NCBI GenBank assembly: GCA_021777055.1 | Contig: JAIQZO010000004.1 | Span: 1 to 55,593 of the forward strand | DNA from: Candidatus Anammoxibacter sp. | GTDB lineage: Bacteria; Planctomycetota; Brocadiia; Brocadiales; Anammoxibacteraceae | DNA: 55,593 nt | Reading direction: 5' to 3' | Shown: piece by piece, positions 37,846 to 47,528 of the stretch | Numbering within the stretch: the first letter of the stretch is position 1 | How the letters are laid out: each line of letters begins with the position of its first letter | Position numbers and translations under genes: made by a program | The notes under the pieces: model-generated | Seen by the model: only the letters and a program-made list of their open reading frames with translations | The model's database searches: none | What the model was told of the DNA's origin: nothing

Positions 37846-38961
37846 CTATAGACGCTTTTTGTTTAAAAACCTAATATAAATATCTTCTGTTTCTCTAATC
37901 ATCCTTTCAAGGTTAAACTCTTTCAATATTCTCATTTTTCCAAGCTGCCCCATACTCTTCGTTTTCATCTCATCATTAAGAAGGGTTATCACCTTATCAG
38001 ATAAAGACTTCGCATCATTAGATGGACATAGAAACCCCGTCACATCTTCAATTATAAGTTCACTGTTTCCTCCAACATCAGTAGCAACAATTGGAAGCCC
38101 TGATAACATTGCTTCCATAATGACATTCGCCATTCCTTCATACAAAGAAGTCAAAACAAAGACATCTATATTTTTTAATATATTAGGAATGTCATCCGAT
38201 TCACCTGTAAACACTACGTGGTTACTAATACCCAAATCCTCAGAATACTTCTCTAGCTTAAACCTTAATGGGCCCTCACCAACTATCAAGAATATTAGGT
38301 CCATTCTATTGAATGATTCTATAACTATTTTTGCCATATCAAGAAATAATATCTGATTTTTCTGAGAAGATAGGCTTCCAATAGTCCCTACTACTTTTTT
38401 TGCTAATTTTTTTTGCAAATTAGACTTTGTCTCTTTTACAAACGCGGATATATCAATGCCATTTTGAACAGTAAAAACTTTTTCTACATTAAAAGAGTAG
38501 ACATCTATTAGAGATTGAGATGCCATAAAAGAGTTGCATATTATTGCATGAGAAAAGAAAGCAAGCAATTTATCAATACAAATCATATAATAATTCTTAT
38601 CTTTACCTATCACAGGTAAATTACGCTCAGAAGCAATAATAATTGGTACTCTTGTTATAATTGCAGCAATTCTACCATAAGAATTACCAGAAAACATGTA
38701 CGTATGTACTATAGTGGGCTGTATTGCCTTGAGTAATTTTACAATTTTAAATAATCTCAAAAACTCCCTATTGCCACTTCTATGAAGTTCTATTATTTGA
38801 ATGTTTAATTTTCTAAACTCTTTTGCCCAATAACCTCCCTTTGACAAACTAATAACAACGGGGTTGAACTTGTTCTTATCTATACCTTTAACAAGTTCAT
38901 ATAATTGCCTCTCAGCACCACCTTTGCCTAATTGCCCAATGATATAACAAATTTTAGTCAT
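37846..38961 (-). CDS. Family 4 glycosyltransferase
   Basis: 371-residue retaining GT-B enzyme. It begins CYIIGQLGKGGAERQLYELV, the usual glycine-rich acceptor-side loop of GT4 enzymes, continues with HTYMFSGNSYGRIAAII and ASERN, and has the donor site VGTIGSLSSQKNQILFLDMA and the E-x7-E type motif TSLYEGMANVIMEAMLSGLP followed by IVATDVGG. The full family length is present. A few hundred bases of non-coding sequence flank it on each side, so it may be transcribed separately. It probably adds one sugar to the lipid-linked repeat unit. Confidence 0.92.
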   Translation of the reverse strand: MTKICYIIGQLGKGGAERQLYELVKGIDKNKFNPVVISLSKGGYWAKEFRKLNIQIIELHRSGNREFLRLFKIVKLLKAIQPTIVHTYMFSGNSYGRIAAIITRVPIIIASERNLPVIGKDKNYYMICIDKLLAFFSHAIICNSFMASQSLIDVYSFNVEKVFTVQNGIDISAFVKETKSNLQKKLAKKVVGTIGSLSSQKNQILFLDMAKIVIESFNRMDLIFLIVGEGPLRFKLEKYSEDLGISNHVVFTGESDDIPNILKNIDVFVLTSLYEGMANVIMEAMLSGLPIVATDVGGNSELIIEDVTGFLCPSNDAKSLSDKVITLLNDEMKTKSMGQLGKMRILKEFNLERMIRETEDIYIRFLNKKRL

Positions 38962-39314
38962 TCTTACCCGTTTTAATTAATTTTCATAAAACAACACCAA
39001 TCGCACTTCAATAAAGAATTCATAAGCACTTATAAAACAGCTAAAATCTAATGTAAAAAAAATGATTAACAAGAAACTTTAGCTAACTTAAGAAATCGTC
39101 CACTCATTAGCAACATATGAGCAGTCACATAAACAAGCTGGCCATTCATATCGTCTGTCTAGTAGAGAAGGTCTATTGAAACTATATTAGAATTCCTACC
39201 AGACAACAGTGAACATAATTGAATCTTACTGAAGCTTTTCTTCTACTGCAATTTTAATTATAGTAGAAATAAAAAATAAACGAAACAGGAATTAATTCCA
39301 ATAAAATAGATTCA
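38962..39314. other. Intergenic spacer in the polysaccharide cluster
   Basis: 353 bp without a recognised gene. A weak AT-rich inverted repeat (TTCTACT / AGTAGAA, about 39241-39268) lies just downstream of the ligase/polymerase gene on the minus strand and might form a weak hairpin. Confidence 0.35.
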
Positions 39315-40580
39315 TTATTCGCTCGCATCTCTTTTTGATACTATTTTTGCACATAAAACTTGTTCTATTGCCCATGAATATCCAATAGCTCCCGCCAAGA
39401 AAATCCATGTTAGTTTGGAAATAATGTTAGGACGTCCTATCGCTAGCAAGAGTATAGTTATGATAGAAGCTTTTAACAATCCAATTATATACAGAATTTC
39501 CTTATCATTCGTCATTGATCTTATTCTATTGAACCGGTGCCATAATATGACATAAATAGAGAAATATAAAATCAAACCAACGATCCCTGTATTTGCAGCA
39601 ACTTCTATATATTCTGAATGTGAATAAGTTTCTTTTGCGTACTTAATATAATAATGAGCTCTATAATTATTTAGGCCAACACCAAATAATGGATATTCTT
39701 TGATCATGTTAATGCCTTCTTTATACATTGAAACTCTTTTTTCGGTGCCAGAATCAGCAACATCTTTAAAACGTTCCCCTATATAAGTATTCGACATTAC
39801 ATATACATACGCATAACACAAACATACTAAAACAACAAGCAAGGCCATGTATATAATAAAAGGATTTCGTGGTAGTTGCTTAGGCCTACAAAAAAACCAC
39901 CAAAGAAATATAAAAGTAAAAACACCTAATAATCCTTTCCGTGACCCTGAAAATATAATACCAATGACCAGCGCAGCTATAACTACTAATAACGCAGCAC
40001 GAAACTTAACAGAAGATTTTTTTTCAAAAAAATAAAAACATGCAAACACAACAAACAACAAATGATAAGCAAAAGAATTAGCATTTCCTGCGATACCTTC
40101 AGTTCGTGTCCTAGCACCTACATCTCCAGCTGATTGCAAATCACCAAAGTAATAACTTGATAATGCCACAAGAGTCCCACCTATAGCTATACCCAAAAAA
40201 ACCATTGATATATCTCGCTTTAAAGCAGTTATTCCTGCAATCACAAAAAGTAGCGCAGCTATTTGGATAATCGTCCTGAATTGCTTGAGAAACAAAGGTT
40301 GATCAATTACGTTTACTAAGCCGCAGATGGCCCACAAAATCCACAAAAAGTAAATAATAATTTCCGGTTGTAACGTCAGTTTGTGTGTAAGAAAATAAAT
40401 CATAAAAACATAACTAATCGCCAAACCATATAATATCATAATCTGCGACCAACCAGGGAGAAAACTCAACGTCAGAAGTCCTATAATAAATATAACTAAT
40501 AGACACTCCCAAAATCTTTTATTGATATTATCGTTTAAGCTATTTACGTTAAAGTATTTCCTGCCAGATGTGTTTATCAT
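39315..40580 (-). CDS. O-antigen ligase / Wzy-type polymerase family protein
   Basis: 421-residue polytopic protein with about ten to twelve membrane helices. The large periplasmic loop near residue 270-330 has the Wzy_C features GVGLNNYRAHYYIKYAKETY, then HSEYIEVAANTGIVGLILYF. The Arg-rich loop VGARTRTEGIAGNANSFAYH comes before it. This family either polymerises lipid-linked repeat units or ligates glycan to lipid A core; sequence alone does not separate the two. Because the neighbours are transferases of an exported glycan and no other polymerase is present, it is the best candidate for the polymerase of this cluster. It lies 43 bp downstream of the PaaK/CapK-like gene. Confidence 0.88.
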   Translation of the reverse strand: MINTSGRKYFNVNSLNDNINKRFWECLLVIFIIGLLTLSFLPGWSQIMILYGLAISYVFMIYFLTHKLTLQPEIIIYFLWILWAICGLVNVIDQPLFLKQFRTIIQIAALLFVIAGITALKRDISMVFLGIAIGGTLVALSSYYFGDLQSAGDVGARTRTEGIAGNANSFAYHLLFVVFACFYFFEKKSSVKFRAALLVVIAALVIGIIFSGSRKGLLGVFTFIFLWWFFCRPKQLPRNPFIIYMALLVVLVCLCYAYVYVMSNTYIGERFKDVADSGTEKRVSMYKEGINMIKEYPLFGVGLNNYRAHYYIKYAKETYSHSEYIEVAANTGIVGLILYFSIYVILWHRFNRIRSMTNDKEILYIIGLLKASIITILLLAIGRPNIISKLTWIFLAGAIGYSWAIEQVLCAKIVSKRDASE

Positions 40581-40623
40581 CGTATTATATGACTATAATG
40601 AACTATATTAATTAAATAAAAAA

Positions 40624-41994
40624 TCAACATTTCTCCACATTTGATATTGTATACCTAAACTTACCAGACGCGCTTGGAGCTATACAGTCTAAGAACTCAT
40701 ATTTGACATTACATTCATTACCCATTACCACTTTAATTTTCCCAGTAATATCCATTATCTCTTGATTATAATACTCATGTACGTTACTATTCATTTCATG
40801 AGGAACAATAAGGACACGTAAGGAATCATATTCTTCCTGGATAACCTGGAATTTCGCAACCCAATCAAGAAAATAAAATAGGTGAGTAAAAAATTCACCA
40901 TGAACCTTAGTTCCGTTATTCGTTATGAATGTATCAGTTACCCGCCCAGTAACCTCTTTTAACAAAGGCCAGCTTCGGCCACATGAGCAAGGCTCATCAG
41001 CCCAGGATCCCATGTCTTCAATGCGATATCGAATTAGAGGCATAGCATAATTAACCAGAAGAGTAACAACAATTTCCCCCACTTCACCTGGTGCATCAAT
41101 TATGGTACCATCAGGTCTTATTATTTCTACATAATGTGTGCATGGAGTAATATGCAATCCTTTATGATGATCACATTCGCATGCGATGTCACCAACTTCA
41201 CGAGAACCATAACGGTTAAACACTGGTGATCTAAACACACTTTCAATAGTACTCCGCATATGAGAATTTAATGTACCTGCAGTAGACATAATAGCGAGTG
41301 GTCTATGAATCTTTAATTTTTCACGTTTAATAAAACGTGCAATTTCGTATATACTTTCAACATAAGCTAAAATCTGTACAGGTTTGAACTTATTAATTCG
41401 TTCCACATATGAAAGCATTTGTGCAGGGCTCATACTGAACGTATTGAGACAGACTTCACTTCTAATCCATTGACCCACCCGAGTTTGCAATCTTTCGTGT
41501 CCCACAAAAAGATCCCTCTCAGACCCCCAAAGCTTAACCTTTTTGTCAACAATTGAATAACCACTCCATAAATCATATAAAATCTTTACAGTCTGCTTCC
41601 AGCCATCAGAATCTTTATCCTGAATCAATTTTACGGGTTCTCCAGTTGAACCGCCAGAAGTATTTACCTGCCATTTACGTGTACTAATGTCATCCGACTT
41701 GAGATTATCGTAACATGATCTAATTATTCCTTTACTAAGAAATGGTATTCTGGAAAAATATTCTAGATTTACATTACAAGAATTATCTATAACATTGGAA
41801 TTAACCAAAATCTCTCGATAATATGGAACATGTCGAAAGGAATGCAGCAAAAGTTTTCTAAGCTGTTTCTGTTGGAAATTTAATATTTCATTTTTACTTT
41901 TCCACTGTAATTCCTTAAGCAGCCTAAGATTATTAGGAACTTCACTTAATAAAGCAAGTCGCATCTTCCATATTAAGTTTTTTAGATATAGCAT
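40624..41994 (-). CDS. Phenylacetate-CoA ligase-like / CapK family adenylate-forming protein
   Basis: 456 residues of the PaaK/CapK branch of adenylate-forming enzymes often found in polysaccharide clusters. The phosphate-binding loop is NTSGGSTGEPVKLIQDK; further motifs are YGSREVGDIACECDHHKGLH (with Cys and His residues of the putative metal site), GEIVVTLLVNYAMPLIRYRI, the adjacent Cys pair DEPCSCGRSWPLLKE, and TGRVTDTFI. CapK proteins are proposed to activate an acid for amide or ester linkage to the glycan, but their reaction is not well established. It runs into the O-antigen ligase gene and shares direction with the rest of the cluster. Confidence 0.9.
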   Translation of the reverse strand: MLYLKNLIWKMRLALLSEVPNNLRLLKELQWKSKNEILNFQQKQLRKLLLHSFRHVPYYREILVNSNVIDNSCNVNLEYFSRIPFLSKGIIRSCYDNLKSDDISTRKWQVNTSGGSTGEPVKLIQDKDSDGWKQTVKILYDLWSGYSIVDKKVKLWGSERDLFVGHERLQTRVGQWIRSEVCLNTFSMSPAQMLSYVERINKFKPVQILAYVESIYEIARFIKREKLKIHRPLAIMSTAGTLNSHMRSTIESVFRSPVFNRYGSREVGDIACECDHHKGLHITPCTHYVEIIRPDGTIIDAPGEVGEIVVTLLVNYAMPLIRYRIEDMGSWADEPCSCGRSWPLLKEVTGRVTDTFITNNGTKVHGEFFTHLFYFLDWVAKFQVIQEEYDSLRVLIVPHEMNSNVHEYYNQEIMDITGKIKVVMGNECNVKYEFLDCIAPSASGKFRYTISNVEKC

Positions 41995-42477
41995 TTAAAT
42001 TGTATATTTATCGTATTTTATGATTTAAAGTTAATCTAAGAATTTCACACTCTACTAAAAACACAAACCCTATGCGAAAAAGTAGTAAACATGGTGGAGC
42101 TTTTTGGCAAAAACCATTATCTATTAAACCGATTCTCAAAAATCAGAGTAAGCATTTAAGCTATAAACATAGGACATTTGATTAACTATACACAACAGGT
42201 GCATAAATTAAGTATTCAGAGATTCAGGTTTTGGTTAGATTTGGATGTTATTTTTGAGTAATTCCGCAGGTGTGTAACCTTAGCGACATCGAATAAATCA
42301 CGATTGAATAACATTCAAAGATAGCAAAGAGATGGAGTCCGAATGCTTCATTTATACACCCATTAAGTATATTAAATTGAATCCATCTATCTGCAAACCG
42401 CCGATCCCCACGATGAATTGGTAATCTTATTGACTTAGTACTATCACTAAACTTTATCTTTCAGCTTAATACTTCAG
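41995..42477. other. Intergenic spacer carrying MITE-like copy 1
   Basis: 483 bp between the CapA-like gene (upstream on the minus strand) and the PaaK/CapK-like gene. Apart from the repeat copy at 42221-42340, nothing was recognised. Confidence 0.4.
42221..42340 (-). repeat. MITE-like dispersed element, copy 1
   Basis: One of three related copies (others at 43701-43820 and 48585-48710), all in the same orientation. Shared blocks: GATTCAG-TTGGTTAGATT at one end, a central ATTCCGCAG and ACATCGA, then ATCACGATTGAATAACATTC, CAAAGATAGC. The ends are imperfect inverted repeats (TTTGGATGTTATT and the complement of AATAACATTCAAA). This copy is non-coding. The inverted ends and short length suggest a MITE or REP-type element. 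Confidence 0.75.
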
Positions 42478-43623
42478 CTAAATATCTTTTCTTTTTGAAA
42501 AAATAGTTTCAAGAACTTCTCTATGTGATTCACATTGAATTACATTTTCTATTCGCAAAAAATGTTTTTCAGAGAACAAACGTTTTGCAAATGGAAAATA
42601 ACTACTAAGTTTCCCAAACAAACGATTATTAAAAATTGTTGGTAAAAATCTAGAATAATAATAATCTTCTCTTTCATTACAGAAGTTTAACCATTCTTGT
42701 TGAATATAATGAGAGTCTGCCAGTTTTGAAGATCTCTCATTTATTTCCTTAAGAAATTCACTTTCTAATTCTTTTGGCATCTTTTGTGCTCCTATATTTC
42801 CATGGGACTGCACAAGAGGGATAAGATTTAAAACGTGATTATCTTTATCACTAATCTCAAGTTGCACAAGGAAGCCTTTATTCCATTGGCCAGATTGGTT
42901 TTCCCCAATATCAAAAATAAAATTACCCTGTCCATATACAATATAAGCTCCGTTATATTGTTCATAGCACCCTGAACAATGAGTATGTTGCACTATTACT
43001 GCATTTGCTCCCATCTCAACAAAAAAGCGACAAGTATCTCTTAAACGAGGACTAGGTAAAGGGTAAAGTTCATTTCCTCCATGAACTAAAACAACAAGAT
43101 AATCAAATTTATCCCTTTGCCTTTTTACTACTCTTACATAATCAATCAAATCAAGGGGGTTCGCACCATACAAATTTTCTTTTGCAATAGAAAACTCATG
43201 CTCGGCGACAGCTATAATCCCAATCCTTATCCCTTTAACCTCTTTTATCAATATCTGCCTAGCATTATCAAGATCTTTCCCTGCACCAACAGTTGCAATA
43301 TCAACTTCAGAACAAATTTGTAGAGTATTCGCAAGTCCTTCTTTTCCATGATCCATGATATGGTTATTTGCAAGATTAAGGACATCTATTTTTGCCTTAT
43401 TTATACCGTTAATACAGGCACTTTCCACACCAATCACTGGCCCATTTTTTTTTATCGGTTTACTTTCATTTATAAGAGGACATTCAAGGTTTACAATTGA
43501 GAGATCTGCGTCACAAAAATATGGCAAAAGATCATTGAAAAGAACATCAGCATTTCCATTTATAAAGTATGGTAAGTTCTTGCCAATAGGGCAAAGATCG
43601 CCACCTACTAATAAATTTATCAT
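42478..43623 (-). CDS. CapA-family (PGA_cap) metallophosphatase-like protein
   Basis: 381-residue member of the capsule-synthesis CapA group, which has a calcineurin-like phosphoesterase fold. Motifs: LLVGGDLCPIGKN (first metal Asp), DLSIVNLECPLI, LNLANNHIMDHGKEGL (Asn-His pair), LVVLVHGGNELY, and GANAVIVQHTHCSGCYEQYN with the metal-binding His-x-His and then VYGQGNFIFD. No signal peptide or membrane helix is evident, unlike B. anthracis CapA. The role in this cluster is not known; CapK- and CapA-like genes sit side by side here, as in other polysaccharide clusters. The C-terminal ~90 residues are variable and basic. Confidence 0.88.
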   Translation of the reverse strand: MINLLVGGDLCPIGKNLPYFINGNADVLFNDLLPYFCDADLSIVNLECPLINESKPIKKNGPVIGVESACINGINKAKIDVLNLANNHIMDHGKEGLANTLQICSEVDIATVGAGKDLDNARQILIKEVKGIRIGIIAVAEHEFSIAKENLYGANPLDLIDYVRVVKRQRDKFDYLVVLVHGGNELYPLPSPRLRDTCRFFVEMGANAVIVQHTHCSGCYEQYNGAYIVYGQGNFIFDIGENQSGQWNKGFLVQLEISDKDNHVLNLIPLVQSHGNIGAQKMPKELESEFLKEINERSSKLADSHYIQQEWLNFCNEREDYYYSRFLPTIFNNRLFGKLSSYFPFAKRLFSEKHFLRIENVIQCESHREVLETIFSKRKDI

Positions 43624-43700
43624 ATAATAAATCTTTCTAATAAATGAAAAAGAAACCTAATATCGCTATATTCAAATGAGTCAAAAATGCAACATGTACT

Positions 43701-43820
43701 GATTCAGATCTTGGTTAGATTCGTATGTTATGATTGATTTATTCCGCAGAAAGTAGCCTTCGCTACATCGAGAAAATCAGGATTGAATAACATCCAAAGA
43801 TAGCCGAAAGACGAAACGCT
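43701..43820 (-). repeat. MITE-like dispersed element, copy 2
   Basis: Second copy, between the CapA-like gene and the GT2 gene. It has the clearest internal hairpin of the three (GTAGC-CTTC-GCTAC, 43753-43766) and the conserved block GATTGAATAACATCCAAAGA. Similarity to copy 1 may continue weakly to about 43855 (TTGAGTATAG). Confidence 0.75.
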
Positions 43821-43892
43821 AAAAATTGCACTTATGTCCGTTGAGTATAGAGTCTAATTTATTTTTGTTTAGTGCCATATTAAGAATAAAGT

Positions 43893-44804
43893 TTAATTTG
43901 GCTTTACCAATATCTTATTTCTATAAATCGATGAAGTAACATACCGTAATACCCAGAAAACATTCTTAATATCAAAAAGCAGTCCTAGTACTATCCAGAA
44001 AAACACCTTAAACATATATTTCCTATCTTTATAATCAAAAGCATTTATAAAAACCCGCGATGCGGCACGGTGCTTAAGCCTACAATTTTTATTAATTAGA
44101 TAGTTATACTTCTGCCAAAAAAGGATGCTACTCTCTAATTTCTTTTGAGGATTATACGAGATCTTATCATTATTCGATTGCCGAACATGGACTAGTTTTT
44201 CTTTAAGAAATTCTACTTTGGCTATACCTGCTATACGAACATATAATTCCATATCCTGCATCCCCATAAACCGTTCATCTAAGCCATAAAGCTTTTTAAG
44301 CAAGTCTGCCTTTATTACAACAGTACTGTAAGTACCTATATAGTTTTTATACAACAAATCATTTTGTATCCATCCTCTTTTTTGGGGTACATATAAGAGA
44401 ATTTCTTGTTTTTTTTCAAAATCATAGGATGCACGTCCGCAGTATATTAGACCAACCATATCATCACAAACTTGGATCTTTTTATGTTGTAACTCTAACT
44501 TCTCTTTAAGCCAAACATCATCATCATCCAAGAAAGCAACCCATTTTCCACAGCTCCGGAATATACCCGCATTACGTGTCCCTGCTCCCCCAGTAGAGAG
44601 ATCGTTGAGTACATACTTGATCCGAGTATCTTGAAAGGAATTTACAACAACTTTTGTATTGTCTGTTGAGTGATCATCAACTACAATTACCTCAAAGTTA
44701 GTAAATGTTTGATTGCAAACACTCTGAATAGCCTCTTTAAGTAATTTTGCTCGGTTATAAGTTGGTATAACAACGGTAAAGTATGGATACTCCATTTTAT
44801 TCAT
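43893..44804 (-). CDS. Family 2 glycosyltransferase
   Basis: 303-residue inverting GT-A enzyme. N-terminal PYFTVVIPTYNRAKLLKEAI, then EVIVVDDHSTDNTKVVV. The metal-binding motif is FLDDDDVWLKEKLELQHKK (near residue 90-105), and the acceptor region GMQDMELYVRIAG follows. A C-terminal hydrophobic stretch (YMFKVFFWIVLGLLFDIKNV) may associate with the membrane. It stands between the MITE-like copy and the GDP-mannose dehydratase gene. The sugar is unknown, although proximity to Gmd would allow a GDP-linked 6-deoxyhexose donor. Confidence 0.92.
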   Translation of the reverse strand: MNKMEYPYFTVVIPTYNRAKLLKEAIQSVCNQTFTNFEVIVVDDHSTDNTKVVVNSFQDTRIKYVLNDLSTGGAGTRNAGIFRSCGKWVAFLDDDDVWLKEKLELQHKKIQVCDDMVGLIYCGRASYDFEKKQEILLYVPQKRGWIQNDLLYKNYIGTYSTVVIKADLLKKLYGLDERFMGMQDMELYVRIAGIAKVEFLKEKLVHVRQSNNDKISYNPQKKLESSILFWQKYNYLINKNCRLKHRAASRVFINAFDYKDRKYMFKVFFWIVLGLLFDIKNVFWVLRYVTSSIYRNKILVKPN

Positions 44805-44992
44805 CTAACTCTTTCAATTATCCTTCATGTTAACAATATTATCTTCTTTTTAGTTTTGCACATTCATATATAAATTAATTTCATTTCTATACATATACAC
44901 TACCATAGCTATTTAAGCATAATTTTTTTCTTGTTTACCACCCATAAAACAAAAAGCCTTAACAAATAACTATACATCATTTTAATAACAGT

Positions 44993-46135
44993 TCACGATC
45001 CTCTTGTTAATTTATTAGAGGTCCAATTAATCCCTTTATTTTCCAAAATATCCTTACTTTCACCTTGCGGTTTAGCACCAATCAATTCCATATCCGAATC
45101 TACCATTATTTTGACAAGTTCTTCAAAAGTTACTTTAGGTTTCCACCCGAGTTTTTCTTGTGCCTTAGACGCATCAGCAAGAAGATATTCCACCTCTGTT
45201 GGCCTGAAATAACGCGAATCAATCTCTACCACTGCATCACCAGTATTTAATATTGCCTTTAAGTTTGGCGACAAAGAGCCTACCACACCCTTTTCATTAA
45301 CACCACTATTTTCCCACACAATCTCTACTCCCGCATATTTAAAAGCAAGTTCTACAAATTCTCTAACAGAATGGCTTTCACCAGTACCTATTACATAATC
45401 ATCCGGTCTATCCTGCTGCAATATCAACCACTGGCACTCAGTATATTCAGGTGCAAATCCCCAATCTCGTTTAGCATCGAGATTTCCAAGGTATAATTTT
45501 TCCTGTTTTCCGGCAATTATGCTTGCTACTGCGTTTGTTATCTTTCTGGTAACAAAGGTCTCTCCTCGACGAGGAGATTCATGGTTAAACAAGATCCCGT
45601 TACACGCAAACAGATCATACCCTTCTCTATAATTAACAGTTACCCAATATGAATATATCTTTGCTGCGGCATACGGACTTCTTGGATAAAATTGACTAGT
45701 TTCATTCTGTGGAGGATTTGTAGCTCCAAACATTTCCGATGAAGAGGCCTGATAAAATTTTGTTTTTATACCACTTCGCCTTATTCCTTCAAGAAGTCTA
45801 ATTGTACCTAAAGCTGTAATATCACCCGTATATTCAGGCATGTCAAAACTTACACGTACATGACTCTGTGCACCTAAATGGTAAATTTCATCAGGTTCAA
45901 TGTTATAAATAAGATTAGTTAATTGTCCGGAATCAGAAAGATCCCCATAGTGAAGGAAAAGTCGTGCCCCTGAAATGTGAGGATCAACATATAAATGATT
46001 TACCCTCTCAGTATTAAATGTACTTGCACGACGAATTAGGCCATGGACCTCATAATCTTTAGACAGAAGAAACTCCGCTAGATACGAACCATCTTGTCCT
46101 GTTATACCTGTTATTAACGCGATCTTTTTACCCAT
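44993..46135 (-). CDS. gmd: GDP-mannose 4,6-dehydratase
   Basis: 380-residue extended SDR converting GDP-D-mannose to GDP-4-keto-6-deoxy-D-mannose, the branch point to GDP-fucose, GDP-rhamnose or GDP-perosamine. Signatures: [20 protein letters not shown] (10-29), the Gmd-specific [36 protein letters not shown] and the catalytic Tyr-x3-Lys in [12 protein letters not shown], with [17 protein letters not shown] and [20 protein letters not shown]. The length is normal (E. coli Gmd is 373). No fucose synthetase (Fcl) or Rmd gene is recognisable alongside, but the aminotransferase at 30464 could make a perosamine-like sugar from its product; that link is inference. Confidence 0.96.
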   Translation of the reverse strand: MGKKIALITGITGQDGSYLAEFLLSKDYEVHGLIRRASTFNTERVNHLYVDPHISGARLFLHYGDLSDSGQLTNLIYNIEPDEIYHLGAQSHVRVSFDMPEYTGDITALGTIRLLEGIRRSGIKTKFYQASSSEMFGATNPPQNETSQFYPRSPYAAAKIYSYWVTVNYREGYDLFACNGILFNHESPRRGETFVTRKITNAVASIIAGKQEKLYLGNLDAKRDWGFAPEYTECQWLILQQDRPDDYVIGTGESHSVREFVELAFKYAGVEIVWENSGVNEKGVVGSLSPNLKAILNTGDAVVEIDSRYFRPTEVEYLLADASKAQEKLGWKPKVTFEELVKIMVDSDMELIGAKPQGESKDILENKGINWTSNKLTRGS

Positions 46136-46190
46136 AATAAGCCTTGATCTATATTTTACATTGACTAAAAAAAACTTTATAAATTAAAAT

Positions 46191-47441
46191 CTAGTTATCT
46201 TCCATTGGACGATTATTAATTACTTTATGATAAATATCCACCAAACGATCATTTAATTTATTAATGTCGAAATTTTCTTCAACAAATTCCCTACCAATCC
46301 GTCCCATTGCAGGCCAGTCATTAAACCTTTCTATTACATGCTCTAAACGTTCAGCCAAAGAATCAACATTTCTTTCAGGAACAAGATATCCCGATTCACC
46401 GTCTACAACACTTTCAGGAAACCCATTATGAAGTGTTGCAATTACTGGAATTCCCATGGCTTGAGCTTCCTGCAATACTAACCCTTGCCCCTCCATATTT
46501 CCATTACTTGCAGTTACACTGGAAAGGATAAAAATATGAGCTTCAGAATAAAGCCTTTGAATCTCATCCTGGTCCATCCAACCAGAAAGCGTAACATTAT
46601 TTTCAACTCCCAGTTGTCTAATCAGCTCCTTAAGTTGGTTGCGAAGAGGCCCATCTCCAACGATTTTATATCGAATTGTCGGGTATTTTTTTATGATTTT
46701 AGCTACAGCCTCAATAGAATACTTTATACCCTTTTTTTCAACAAATCTAGCTACTGTTAAAATTCTTATCTTCTCTCCCGGCTTAAACTTTCTTTCTTTA
46801 AATGCAAACTTGGCAGTGTCAAGTCCCACTGGCAATCTAACAATATCATTATGATTACAACCTAACTTTATGACTTTGTCTCTCGTAAAATTACTATTAG
46901 CTGTAACTAGATCTACTTTTCCAAACAAATCTAAATAAATATTTCCTCCATGTGATGCAGGACAAAGATACACATCATACCCATGAAAAGTAACAATAAG
47001 TTTACCTCTAAGAACACCGATATCCTTTAATATAACTCCCAGATTACCAAAAGGGCCGAAATGGCAATGAATAATATCATACGGTCTACTATCCAAAAAA
47101 GAAATAGTTGTATATAACAAACTAAGAGATGCCGCTCTTTTTCCATATTTTAACACATTAAGTGATTTCACTAAAGAACCTGGATTTTTCTTGAGATTTG
47201 CAAAAATTAATCCTACAGCTTTTACAAACCTTAAGACCATATTCACGGGTAATTGACCATAATAAATAGTATTGTCTAACAAATTATACTCTTTTACGGC
47301 TTTATGCACAGTTGATTCCCCGGCAGATTTAGCGGCAAATATGTCAACAACATATCCTCTATCTATAAGCCCTGTAATTTGGCTCAAAATAAAGGTTTCA
47401 GACAAGCAGGGGAATTTATTAACAATAAAAGCTATTTTCAT
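46191..47441 (-). CDS. Family 4 glycosyltransferase (WcaL/AmsK-like)
   Basis: 416-residue retaining GT-B enzyme resembling colanic-acid type transferases. It starts IAFIVNKFPCLSETFILSQI, the conserved N-terminus of this subgroup. Next come HCHFGPFGNLGVILKDI, FHGYDVYLCPA, the donor region TVARFVEKKGIKYSIEAVAK, and the E-x7-E type motif NMEGQGLVLQEAQAMGIPVI. GESGYLVPERNVDSLAERLE follows. It is complete. It lies 55 bp upstream of gmd, in the same direction, so the two are probably co-transcribed and it may use a GDP-sugar. Confidence 0.92.
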   Translation of the reverse strand: MKIAFIVNKFPCLSETFILSQITGLIDRGYVVDIFAAKSAGESTVHKAVKEYNLLDNTIYYGQLPVNMVLRFVKAVGLIFANLKKNPGSLVKSLNVLKYGKRAASLSLLYTTISFLDSRPYDIIHCHFGPFGNLGVILKDIGVLRGKLIVTFHGYDVYLCPASHGGNIYLDLFGKVDLVTANSNFTRDKVIKLGCNHNDIVRLPVGLDTAKFAFKERKFKPGEKIRILTVARFVEKKGIKYSIEAVAKIIKKYPTIRYKIVGDGPLRNQLKELIRQLGVENNVTLSGWMDQDEIQRLYSEAHIFILSSVTASNGNMEGQGLVLQEAQAMGIPVIATLHNGFPESVVDGESGYLVPERNVDSLAERLEHVIERFNDWPAMGRIGREFVEENFDINKLNDRLVDIYHKVINNRPMEDN

Positions 47442-47528
47442 AAATACGTGGTTTCCTCGTCATTCTTGCTAATAACGTTAAACAATAGTTGGATTTTTTT
47501 TATTTTTCTATCTAATTTATATTTTAGT